A stretch of DNA of 64,000 nucleotides, taken from an uncultured Calothrix sp. (GTDB lineage: Bacteria; Cyanobacteriota; Cyanobacteriia; Cyanobacteriales; Nostocaceae). Below the pieces are notes generated by a model, which was not told the origin of the DNA, did no database searches, and saw nothing but the letters and a program-made list of their open reading frames with translations. Made by a program: the position numbers and the translations under genes. The stretch is from contig CALJJQ010000005.1 in assembly GCA_937973965.1 (NCBI GenBank), positions 124,001-188,000 of the forward strand. Direction: 5' to 3'. Position 1 is the first letter of the stretch. Each line of letters opens with the position of its first letter. Below are positions 1 to 7,310 of the stretch, piece by piece.

Positions 1-139
1 TTGCCGTGGTAATACTATCACGGGCAGCACTCCACATACTCCAGAGCGCCATACCTAAAATACCCCACGCAGCCACAAAACAAATCGGTACTAAAAAAGG
101 ACGAATCAGCCGAATTATTACACCAATTATTTCTAGCAC
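1..139 (-). CDS. Partial small membrane protein, C-terminus outside window
   Basis: An open minus-strand frame runs off the left edge of the window. A stop codon lies four codons upstream of a GTG at 139-137, so GTG is the likely start. The 46 visible residues are strongly hydrophobic, with the stretch VPICFVAAWGILGMALW forming one likely membrane helix, preceded by an arginine-containing segment (IIRLIRP). I do not recognise the family and the end of the gene is missing. No ribosome binding site is convincing, so the call rests on the hydrophobic pattern and the open frame. Confidence 0.4.
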   Translation of the reverse strand, partial: MLEIIGVIIRLIRPFLVPICFVAAWGILGMALWSMWSAARDSITTA

Positions 140-440
140 TGCTGATACCTAAATTAGACAATACAGAATTAAGTATACATGAAAGTAGAGACATAGCGAT
201 GCCACGTCTATACTACTAAATTTGGACATAAATTATAATTATTTACATTTTGTATTAAAACCAAAATTATTGTAATAATCGTAATTATTGTAGAGACGTA
301 GCGGTGCTAGGTCTTTACGTATACACGACATAAAATATTCAATTCATATTTGTATTCGGCAACACCCCTCTGTAAATATGGAAATAGCCAATTCCATCTA
401 CTGCTAATCTATAAATATCTACCAACCAGCAGCAACAGCG
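140..440. other. Intergenic, two degenerate palindromic repeats
   Basis: AT-rich spacer without a credible gene. Two degenerate copies of the dispersed GAGACG-type palindrome occur near 186-212 and 290-320. Full copies of this palindrome recur between genes throughout the window. Confidence 0.5.
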
Positions 441-665
441 ATGACAACAGAGAAGAAGGAAATTTTTGACTATCTTGCATCGTTAATCAATTTGAGGAAG
501 TGGGAAGTAAAGGAATGCAGCTTTGAACTGGTTTTGAACTGGTTCCCACGCTCAGCGTGGGAACTTACATCGGGAGGCTCCAGCCCCAGCCTCCGGAATC
601 GAGGCAGAGCCTCGTGTGATGCGTCCCCACGCGGAGCATGGAGACGAGTGGTGTTTCCTTTTTGA
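441..665 (+). pseudogene. Short reading frame disrupted by GC-rich repeat
   Basis: The frame begins with a plausible 30-residue protein-like start (MTTEKKEIFDYLASLINLRK) and then reads straight into the GC-rich hairpin repeat that begins near 533. From there the translation is repeat-derived (PRSAWELTSGG and similar). This looks like the 5' end of a small gene whose remainder was displaced by the repeat pair. The first 90 bases may have been coding. The family is unknown and the whole could be chance. Confidence 0.25.
533..656. repeat. GC-rich hairpin repeat, copy 1
   Basis: A 124-base unit made of several small palindromes: CCCACGCTCAGCGTGGG, then GGAGGCTC..GCCTCC, then GAGGCAGAGCCTC, ending with GCGTCCCCACGCGGAGCATG. 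It is followed after four bases by a second copy at 661-778. The GC content is far above that of the surrounding AT-rich DNA. Related copies lie at 43637-43687 (degenerate) and 62827-62934, the latter inside a transposase gene. Confidence 0.85.
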
Positions 666-778
666 ACTGGTTCCCACGCTGAGCGTGGGAACTTACATCG
701 GGAGGCTCCAGCCTCCGGAATCGATGTAGAGCCTCGTGTGATGCGTCCCCACGCGGAGCATGGAGACGAGTGGTGTTT
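661..778. repeat. GC-rich hairpin repeat, copy 2
   Basis: This is a near-identical tandem copy of the 533-656 unit, sharing the flank TTTGAACTGGTTCCCACGC at the left and GACGAGTGGTGTTT at the right. It lacks six bases in the GGAGGCTCCAGCC segment, so the two copies differ by a small indel as well as a few substitutions. Confidence 0.85.
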
Positions 779-827
779 TAAAAGTAGTGGGAGTATCTTT
801 CTCCCGATAGGTAAATTTTAAAATCTA

Positions 828-977
828 ATGATTGATATTATTAGTAAATTCCTGAATTTGAATAACTTCCAAGCTGCCTGGGAAAAGGTAGCACAAGAAA
901 GAATTTTGACAGCAAAATCAGAAGTTATTGCATTGCTGAATGGAGTAGGTTTAGAAATCAATACGGAAAAAACCTAA
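828..977 (+). CDS. Hypothetical 49-residue protein
   Basis: ATG at 828 opens a 49-codon frame ending in TAA at 975. The predicted peptide is helical and charged (FQAAWEKVAQERILTAKSEV), with no membrane segment. It lies directly downstream of the two GC-rich repeats and could be the displaced 3' part of the gene that begins at 441, or an independent small gene. I recognise no family. Composition looks protein-like, but the shortness and lack of a clear ribosome binding site keep confidence low. Confidence 0.3.
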   Translation: MIDIISKFLNLNNFQAAWEKVAQERILTAKSEVIALLNGVGLEINTEKT

Positions 978-1060
978 ATAACGAGTTTTGAACGGGGATT
1001 TAGATCTCTCGGTCACGGCTTTTTAGAAAAGGCGATTTTTCCCCTCGATAGTAATAGCAC

Positions 1061-1441
1061 TAAGTAAGTGGGTGCAAAAATTTTCTCCACATACCAGCCA
1101 TGTGCGTTTAGCCTAATTACTTCCGCTCTGTCTTTGACTTTCTGTGGCACATCCTGTTTTCTCAGGTTTTGCAAAGTTTGGTCTTGCTCATGGGTCAGAA
1201 ATACCCTTAAACGTGCCCCCATACACAAATCACCTTGTAGATGCATTTTCAGTATTTGTATATCTTAACATACCGGACTTTTTTGATGCCTACCTACTTA
1301 GACCTTGCTTACGCTGTAATCAATGGTGTTCAAGCTAGAGGGGAAAAAAGCAATCACAGTACACGACGTGTAAAATTTAATTCTGAAAAGCTTGGTTAAG
1401 ATTCTGTTACATAACGGAAAATTTTTGCACCCACTTACTTA
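1061..1441. mobile_element. Internally deleted IS630-type element (MITE-like)
   Basis: A 381-base segment is bounded by perfect inverted repeats of 25 bases. The left end starts TAAGTAAGTGGGTGC at 1061 and the right end is its reverse complement, finishing at 1441. Both ends carry TA, the dinucleotide duplicated by IS630/Tc1-mariner elements. Inside, on the minus strand, is only the 5' part of an IS630-type transposase gene, which runs straight into the far terminal repeat. The element is therefore non-autonomous, produced by deletion of the transposase catalytic part. The right end lies one base beyond the stop codon of the TPR gene at 1443. Confidence 0.8.
1079..1222 (-). pseudogene. IS630-type transposase, N-terminal fragment
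   Basis: From ATG at 1222 the frame gives MGARLRVFLTHEQDQTL and continues through a charged helix-turn-helix-like segment (VPQKVKDRAEVIRLNAHGW), typical of the N-terminal DNA-binding region of IS630-family transposases. It ends at VEKI, where it meets the terminal repeat of the element. The DDE catalytic domain is absent, so it cannot transpose itself. A full-length relative elsewhere in the genome would be needed to mobilise it. The family call is from motif memory of IS630 N-termini. Confidence 0.7.
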
Positions 1442-1442
1442 A

Positions 1443-3284
1443 TTACATTTCCTCTTGAAACTGGACTAATAATTTGGGAATATAGTCATACCCATCAATA
1501 CCGATAATCGCAATCATCCGACTGCGACTTTGTTGGAGGTACTGATTAAACTGCTCGCTACCGATTTGTCCGCGCAAAATTAACAACATGGATGCGGTAT
1601 TTCGCCATTCCTGGGAGGAAATTTGTGCCAACAGATACATACCCAGACTACCTGTATAAATTGCTCGTTCGTAGTTTTGTAAGTTGTAGTTAGCTTGACA
1701 AAGGTAGGTGAGATTTCGACCCTGGAGATACAAATCCCCGGAAACTTGAGCAGTATTAAATCCGGCTTCCAGGTGTTTGATGGCAGTAGCAAAATCACCC
1801 GTGACTACGTAGGCAATACCGAGACTACTTAAGCATAAAGCTTTACTTTGGGGGTCGCCAAGTTGTTCGCTCAGTCTTAGACCCTGTTCCAGATAATTAA
1901 TTACTGTTGTGTAGGTTTCCGGTTCTGTAGTTTGTTGTTGTTGAGCTTGCATGACTTCGCTGTAACCTAGGTTAATCAAGGCATTAGCTTCCCCGGTTTT
2001 ATCACCAACTTGACGACTGAGAATTAGAGCGCGTTGACTATAATCAATTGCTTCCGGGTATAATTCTTGGGTAACGTAGGTACGACTGAGGTGGTTGAAA
2101 TTGGCGATTTCGCAAACCCGATCATCAGCACTGCGGGCAATTTCTAGAGCTTGTTGGTGAAATTCGAGGGCGCGATCGCTGTTTCCGAGTGCCCTTTGGG
2201 AGTATCCTAGTAAGGTGAGTATTCTGGCCTTTTCTTGGGTTTTATCCACCCGTTTGAGGGGTTCATCGAGGTAATTGAGAGCATCCCGGAGATAACTACC
2301 GGAAAAGGAGGCGAAAATTCCACCGTAAAGGGGAAAATAGGGGCGTTGGGCAAAGTTGCGTAAAATTTGTAGTAAAATTTGCAAACAGGCTTCGCGGTAG
2401 GTAATTAGCTGATTAAAGCCAGTTCCTAAATAACTCCAAATTACTGCAAAGGTGAGATAGGTGGAAATGGAAAGTTTAGAACCAGCGCTGATATTGTAGG
2501 CTTGTTTATCAAACCAATTTACCAAACCCCGCTGTAAGGATTGGAGAATCATTGCAGTTTCTAGCCATTCCCGTAAACTCAGTTGATTTTGTTGAGCTAC
2601 AAAGTCGATAATTGAGGCTTCCCTTGCAAGGGTCTGGAATAGGTTGTGGGGAAAGGGACTGTGGATCTGTTTTGCCCAAATTGCCCAAGGACTATTTTCA
2701 CCGGGAATACCGCCAAAACCAATATTATTTTGACGTTCGTACATCCAACTGACTAGATTATCCTGTAACCGTTGCCAAGTGGCAATCCCCTGGGTGACAC
2801 CTGCACAAATTTCTGCTAAATCGGATTCTGGTTGCGCATATTGCTGGAGGGATTTGATTAACTGTTGCAGTTGAGCTTGAGTTAGGGCATATTCCTGATT
2901 AGGGTCAGTAAAACGTAAAAATACCCCCAAACGCTGCTTTGGTGTTGCAGTTGTGACTTCTTTGACGGCATTAAAGATAAATTCTGCGATTTTATTTTGG
3001 GATTGAGCGCGTTCCCACTGGGTTTGAATTGTTTTCAGCGCACGTAGAGTTCTCCCAGCTTTTGCTTGTTTGAGTTCATCCTGTTGTTGAGCAACTTCCG
3101 TTTGAGTTTCTGTTAGGCGATCGCTCAAGGTCAATTCAAAAATTTCTCCTGTCCCCAGACTCACATTTTGCAACAACATTTGGTATATCTGTTCAGTGGA
3201 GCTAATTTTACCTTTTAAGGTCATCTCCACAATTTCTGCGATTAACGCCAAATATTTGTCACGCCAAGAGGGGGAATCAGACAC
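1443..3284 (-). CDS. TPR-repeat protein
   Basis: 613 residues. The N-terminal part has a glutamine-rich predicted coiled coil around residues 55-95 and a helical domain of unknown family up to about residue 350. The C-terminal part carries several tetratricopeptide repeats (for example ILTLLGYSQRALGNSDRALE and ANALINLGYSEV), which usually hold protein partners together. There is no signal peptide, so it is probably cytoplasmic. The start is a GTG preceded by TAAGG; the next in-frame ATG is 21 codons in. An IS630-type remnant begins one base after the stop codon, so the last residues could have been altered by that insertion. Large TPR proteins of this layout are common in cyanobacteria. No specific function can be given. 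Confidence 0.85.
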   Translation of the reverse strand: MSDSPSWRDKYLALIAEIVEMTLKGKISSTEQIYQMLLQNVSLGTGEIFELTLSDRLTETQTEVAQQQDELKQAKAGRTLRALKTIQTQWERAQSQNKIAEFIFNAVKEVTTATPKQRLGVFLRFTDPNQEYALTQAQLQQLIKSLQQYAQPESDLAEICAGVTQGIATWQRLQDNLVSWMYERQNNIGFGGIPGENSPWAIWAKQIHSPFPHNLFQTLAREASIIDFVAQQNQLSLREWLETAMILQSLQRGLVNWFDKQAYNISAGSKLSISTYLTFAVIWSYLGTGFNQLITYREACLQILLQILRNFAQRPYFPLYGGIFASFSGSYLRDALNYLDEPLKRVDKTQEKARILTLLGYSQRALGNSDRALEFHQQALEIARSADDRVCEIANFNHLSRTYVTQELYPEAIDYSQRALILSRQVGDKTGEANALINLGYSEVMQAQQQQTTEPETYTTVINYLEQGLRLSEQLGDPQSKALCLSSLGIAYVVTGDFATAIKHLEAGFNTAQVSGDLYLQGRNLTYLCQANYNLQNYERAIYTGSLGMYLLAQISSQEWRNTASMLLILRGQIGSEQFNQYLQQSRSRMIAIIGIDGYDYIPKLLVQFQEEM

Positions 3285-3723
3285 CTTACAAACTCACAAA
3301 ACGTCACTATCTATTTTAGCTGTAGTCATTGGTATTCGCAGTGGCTACTTCGGATAATTCCCAGCTAAAATCCCTAATATCACCCTTGACGGACTGTACA
3401 GACTGATAAATTTTAACTTAGCTTTTTCCTGATGATAATGCCAAATTGCCATAAATCACCGCAGTTTCATGAATTAGCTTGATGGTCATATAAAGAACCT
3501 ATAAATCACCAATTAAAAAACCATAAATTTGCTGATTATATCTAGCCAAAATGAAACACGGTGATTAGAATAGACTCATCAATCAACTATACAGAACCTT
3601 TATACAGAAAGCTTGTGTCACCCCCCATTTCTCGATGGCAGAAACGGGGGGTCACTTATTGGATATTCAGTAAGTATATATACTGAAAATTATCTTATTT
3701 AAATCCCCTAAAAGCCTGAAAAC
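3285..3723. other. Intergenic with one strong hairpin
   Basis: 438 bases between divergent genes, AT-rich and without a coding frame. The notable feature is a hairpin at 3615-3655: an arm with six Cs (ACCCCCC) pairs with GGGGGGT, extended inward by TTTCT/AGAAA and outward by GTxAC pairs. No run of Ts follows, so it is not a typical intrinsic terminator. It lies about 70 bases upstream of the cbiG-like start and could form in that gene's leader. I see no cobalamin-riboswitch B12 box. Confidence 0.5.
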
Positions 3724-4188
3724 ATGTTGTGGTTAGGAATTGGTTGCAAACGTGACACACCAGCGGATGTAATTAATCAGTCGATGCAGCAATTATGTCG
3801 AGATTATTGCCTACAAATTCGAGATTTCCAAGGTATTGCAACCCTTGATACGAAAGGAAATGAACCTGGTATTATTGCAGTTTGCAGATTGTACAATTTA
3901 CCATTAAAGCTATTTTCGGCTCCAGTGCTAGCTCAAGTTTCCCTGATAAACCCATCAACCCAGGTATTCAAATACGTAAACACTCCAAGTGTGGCAGAAG
4001 CAGCAGCAATGATGGCTGTTTCCCAACAGTTGAAATTAAGTAATTTTCCCGATACTCAAAGTAAACTTCCTGTATTACTCGTTCCTAAAACCATCTTTGA
4101 GCAGCAGAATTTAGGTGTGGTTAATTTTGTGACATTAGCTGTTGCTAGTGTGAACGATGGAAATACTGCAAACCAGATGAATCAGTAA
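3724..4188 (+). CDS. cbiG: Stand-alone CbiG C-terminal domain protein
   Basis: 154 residues matching the C-terminal domain of CbiG (cobalt-precorrin-5A hydrolase of the anaerobic cobalamin pathway). The opening WLGIGCKRDTPADVI is the family's typical glycine/cysteine-rich first strand, followed by the strand-turn LDTKGNEPGI. The N-terminal and middle CbiG domains that full-length enzymes carry are absent, and no other cobalamin gene is adjacent. In many cyanobacteria CbiG domains occur split or fused to CbiH/CobJ-type methyltransferases, so a separately encoded partner is likely. The decayed holin-like gene follows immediately on the other strand. The family is clear, but the catalytic role of the isolated domain is inference. 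Confidence 0.75.
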   Translation: MLWLGIGCKRDTPADVINQSMQQLCRDYCLQIRDFQGIATLDTKGNEPGIIAVCRLYNLPLKLFSAPVLAQVSLINPSTQVFKYVNTPSVAEAAAMMAVSQQLKLSNFPDTQSKLPVLLVPKTIFEQQNLGVVNFVTLAVASVNDGNTANQMNQ

Positions 4189-4189
4189 A

Positions 4190-4530
4190 GTCATAATACT
4201 GGAAACGATAAAAAATATCACCAAGCCAATGACAGCAGCAGGAAAGCTAGTGATTCGGAATCCACCACCGGGGGTTAAATTGCTGGCTAACACTAATAAA
4301 GCCATATTGAACACAACAGCGAGTCAGGCGAAGCTCAGGAGGTTAGTAGGAATGGTAAAGATAAATTGCAAAATCCGACCCAGAAGGATATGAATGACAG
4401 TCATGATAGCCATAGCAATTATGGCGCTGGTGAAGTTGGTGACAACAAAACCATTATTGGGGAGAATTGGAGCCACCAGATAGGATGTAATTAAAAGTGC
4501 GATCGCATTACCAAAAAAAAGTTAATATGG
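4190..4530 (-). pseudogene. Decayed tandem copy of the phage-holin-like gene
   Basis: The minus-strand translation follows the intact neighbour at 4580-4948 almost to its end: ITSYLVAPILPNNGFVVTNF, then LTPGGGFRITSFPAAVIGLV. It has lost its start. A run of eight Ts (reverse complement of 4512-4519) shifts the frame, and an in-frame TAA lies just upstream. It is also cut by an in-frame TGA after LLSFA, near 4325. These lesions make it a dead duplicate of the adjacent gene. Similarity over the whole length, including the HIP1 site, shows a tandem duplication rather than an unrelated relic. Confidence 0.85.
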
Positions 4531-4579
4531 TTATAATTAGACTTGTCATCTGCTGATGAGGATGTTGTGAATTATTGTA

Positions 4580-4948
4580 TTAAACAATACGAATCAGCAC
4601 ATTAATCATACTAGAGACGATTGAAAGAATAATTGAGCCAATCAATGCAGCAGGAAAACTGGTAATTTGGAATCCCCCACCGGGGGTAAAGTTACTTGCT
4701 AGCATTAATAAAGCTGCATTCAGAACGAAGGCAAATAGACCGAAAGTCAGTAGGGTAATGGGAAAGGTCAAAATTTTCAAAATAGGGCGAATAAAGGCAT
4801 TGATTAAACCAATGATGGCCGCAGCAATCATGGCGCTGTTAAAATTAGTGACGACAAAACCACCATTTGGAAGAATTTGGGCCACAATATAGGATGTAAC
4901 TAAAAGTGCGATCGCACTACCAAGCCAGGTTAAAATAAAGTTTTTCAT
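4580..4948 (-). CDS. Phage holin family 4-type small membrane protein
   Basis: 122 residues with four predicted membrane helices and the family's conserved elements: the N-terminal WLGSAIALLVTSYIV, NAFIRPILKILTFPITLLT in the middle, and a glycine-rich turn GGGFQITSF before the last helix. This matches the phage_holin_4_2 (PF04020) family, about 110-120 residues, widespread in bacteria and not necessarily of phage origin. It acts in the cytoplasmic membrane and its role is poorly known. It starts 15 bases after the fetB-like gene ends and is probably co-transcribed with it. The dead copy at 4190-4530 lies immediately downstream. Confidence 0.85.
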   Translation of the reverse strand: MKNFILTWLGSAIALLVTSYIVAQILPNGGFVVTNFNSAMIAAAIIGLINAFIRPILKILTFPITLLTFGLFAFVLNAALLMLASNFTPGGGFQITSFPAALIGSIILSIVSSMINVLIRIV

Positions 4949-4963
4949 GTGCTGATTATTTCC

Positions 4964-5731
4964 TTAACGAATTAATTGGGCATTAGCATTAAAATATTGA
5001 CGACAAATACCATTCACTATCAATAATGTTGCTAACATGTTAGCAAAGAGGACTACAAATACAATGACAATTTGATAGGATACCGCTTCTTCTGGGGGAA
5101 TTCCAGCTAATAATTGACCATTGAGGAAATCGGGTATTGTCACCATCCCAATTAACATCATCTGATTAATGGTGGGGATTAAACCAGCACGCATTGCTGT
5201 ACGTCGATATTTACTCACTGCTTGGTGGGGGGTTGCTCCTAAACACAGATGGGTTTCAATTTCCTGGGTATTCCCATCTATCGCTTTGACCAAAGTTTCT
5301 CCCGCGATCCCACTTGATGATATGGCACTACTTAACACCATTGCTGCTAAAGGAATTATATATCTAGCTTCATACCATTGTTGTGGTTGAATAATCACAT
5401 AATTTGTATAAAAAACAGCTAACCCCGTACTCAAAAAGAGGGCAATCCAGACCAAAGGTAAAGTATAGGGTATTTTCTGGGAAATCCGATTACGGGTGAA
5501 TAGGGCAGAAATGGTCAACATCACTGCTAAAATTGCCAATACAGTCCCTGGATTGTTCACAGCAAAAACAAAGCTGAGAACGTAACCTAAAACCATTAAC
5601 TGAAGAATTACCCGACCACAGGCTATCAGGATACTTAATTCTAAACCAAGACGTTGCCATGCTGATAAACCGATGGTGACACAGACAAGGGCGATCGCAC
5701 TTACCAAGTCTATCAAATCTAGTTTGACCAT
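4964..5731 (-). CDS. fetB: FetB/YbbM-type ABC transporter permease (UPF0014)
   Basis: 255 residues, close to E. coli FetB (about 259), with six to seven predicted membrane helices. The signature segment around EIETHLCLGATPHQAV, followed by RAGLIPTINQMMLIGMVTIP, is typical of the UPF0014/FetB family. In E. coli, FetAB exports iron and protects against oxidative stress. The usual ATPase partner FetA is not in this window, so it would have to be encoded elsewhere. The holin-like gene follows at 15 bases, suggesting one transcript. The family is secure. Iron as substrate is by analogy only. Confidence 0.85.
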   Translation of the reverse strand: MVKLDLIDLVSAIALVCVTIGLSAWQRLGLELSILIACGRVILQLMVLGYVLSFVFAVNNPGTVLAILAVMLTISALFTRNRISQKIPYTLPLVWIALFLSTGLAVFYTNYVIIQPQQWYEARYIIPLAAMVLSSAISSSGIAGETLVKAIDGNTQEIETHLCLGATPHQAVSKYRRTAMRAGLIPTINQMMLIGMVTIPDFLNGQLLAGIPPEEAVSYQIVIVFVVLFANMLATLLIVNGICRQYFNANAQLIR

Positions 5732-6147
5732 ACGTCAATTGCTTCTGGAACTTAAGCACATATTACGAAATAAGTCGGCGAATACAAAGTAAAAGCTTGC
5801 AAATACAAACGAGTAATTATCCACATCTACATTACACCGTTTGACTTTGAAGTTGATACCTGACGGGGAGCTTCCGCAAGCAGGGGAAGAAAATGTATCA
5901 AAATTTGAGTGAAATAGTATTACGCACCTTCAACTATATGTATCACATTGTTAGTGAAACGGTATTACTTCGTAGCCTACATGTACTGCGTATACTATCC
6001 CCAATATATTCAGTTTACCACTTATATTCCCCTGAAAGAATAGATAAATAAAACTCCCTATTCCTTTGTCAGTGACAGGGAGTAGCTGCAAATATAGCAG
6101 TCAGCTTTTAACTTGGGGACATAAACTTTAATATCAACCTGTTATCA
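5732..6147. other. Intergenic, no feature seen
   Basis: About 415 bases between two minus-strand genes. It holds the upstream region of the fetB-like gene and the 3' flank of the pentapeptide gene. I see no coding frame, strong hairpin or recognised repeat. A weak GGGAG-like polypurine near 5865-5890 has no start codon at useful spacing. Confidence 0.4.
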
Positions 6148-6741
6148 TCAAATATGGACGGAACCATCAGGCATAATTGCACCCGTTAAATAGGTTTCGC
6201 TCATATCAGTTGCATTTAAATTCGCCCCTGTTAAATCAGCTTCACTCAAGTTAGCATCACTTAAATCTGCACCACTCAAATCCGCACCTCTAAGATCCGC
6301 TTTCCACATTTTTGCACCACTCATACGGGTTCCCCTTAAATTTGCACCCCGAAGTGAAGCTGCACTCAAACAAGCCATGTGCAAATTTGCATCACTTAAA
6401 TCTGCTCCATTGAGTAATGCACCACTTAAATCTGATTCGTTTAAGTTGGCATTGGTAAATATTGCTTCCCGTAAATCTGCACCACAGAAAATTGTTTCAC
6501 TAAAATGGGCGCGATCGCAATTTGCTTGGTATAAATTTGCCTTACACAAATTCGCCCCAATCATAGAAACACCGACCAAATTTGCACCCCTTAAATCTGC
6601 CCAAGCAAAACCAATACTACCTAAATGTACTCCTTGTAAATTTGCATTCATTAACACAACCCCATCGAAGTTACGTACTCCTGCTGTGTAACGCTTGAGT
6701 AATTCAGGTATATTTATGCCAGTACTTGGATGTGTATACAT
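6148..6741 (-). CDS. Pentapeptide-repeat protein
   Basis: 197 residues, almost all of them tandem A(D/N)LXX pentapeptides from about residue 30 to 190 (for example LRGADLSGADLSDANLSEAD). Such repeats fold as a right-handed quadrilateral beta-helix. There is no signal peptide, so it is likely cytoplasmic. Cyanobacterial genomes carry dozens of these proteins, mostly of unknown function; a few relatives elsewhere mimic DNA and protect gyrase. Nothing here identifies a specific target. The repetitive coding DNA also gives a long but meaningless antisense frame. Confidence 0.9.
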   Translation of the reverse strand: MYTHPSTGINIPELLKRYTAGVRNFDGVVLMNANLQGVHLGSIGFAWADLRGANLVGVSMIGANLCKANLYQANCDRAHFSETIFCGADLREAIFTNANLNESDLSGALLNGADLSDANLHMACLSAASLRGANLRGTRMSGAKMWKADLRGADLSGADLSDANLSEADLTGANLNATDMSETYLTGAIMPDGSVHI

Positions 6742-6847
6742 AAGGATATCGCGATTTCAATTTCTATTTTCTCACTGATTTTGTATCTGGTATTTTGACG
6801 GAAATACTTCAGAATCTCAACTTACGTCTCACTCCTAAAACCACTTG

Positions 6848-7042
6848 CTAACTAGGCAATTTATCTGGGTAAAAAAGTACGTAGTTGGACTTTAGCGCTC
6901 TCAAATAAAGCTGTTTTGTTCGAGCTACTACAAACCCTGCATTTTGGATTGCTAGACCACTAGATTCACACAGAGTTGACGCGTAAACGTCAACCATAGC
7001 CCTATTTCTGTCTTTGAGCATCACCAATATCATTCTTTTCAA
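6848..7042 (-). CDS. Hypothetical 64-residue protein, doubtful
   Basis: An ATG-started frame of 64 codons between the pentapeptide gene and the DUF2779 gene. The peptide (starting MKRMILVMLKDRNRAMVDVY) is mildly basic and shows no recognised domain. The text YASTLCESSGLAIQNAG resembles decayed transposase or integrase tails, but I cannot place it. It may be a remnant of a mobile gene rather than a functional protein. Confidence 0.2.
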   Translation of the reverse strand: MKRMILVMLKDRNRAMVDVYASTLCESSGLAIQNAGFVVARTKQLYLRALKSNYVLFYPDKLPS

Positions 7043-7310
7043 CTATTAGAATTGGTTTTGTTTATTGAGTATGCAAAGTAACAGAAATATTACCCCCACT
7101 TTTCAATATATGATTGGTTGCTAGAATTTTATCTGCCTGGATAATATATTTAACATTTTTCAATATTTTGAAACATCCCGCTTCTTCAGAGACAGATGTA
7201 GTCACAAAAAGTCACAAAAATTGTCATCTAACTCACCTTGTATTCATGGGTTCTTTTATTTTTATCAAAATGGATGCATCAATAGTCTAGATATAATTCT
7301 GGCTATAATC

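Noticed and set aside
3285-3723. Cobalamin riboswitch before the cbiG-like gene
   Set aside because: No B12-box-like sequence or multi-helix core was recognised; only a single hairpin is present.
4964-5731. A complete FetAB iron exporter
   Set aside because: Only the permease is present; no ATPase gene is adjacent, so the transporter is not called complete.
6377-6691. 104-codon plus-strand frame opposite the pentapeptide gene
   Set aside because: It is the antisense of regular pentapeptide codons; the peptide is a repetitive KFAPLKSA pattern with no independent support.
7221-7310. Longer start for the DUF2779 protein
   Set aside because: It begins at TTG without a ribosome binding site and adds low-quality residues; ATG 7311 precedes the conserved region.
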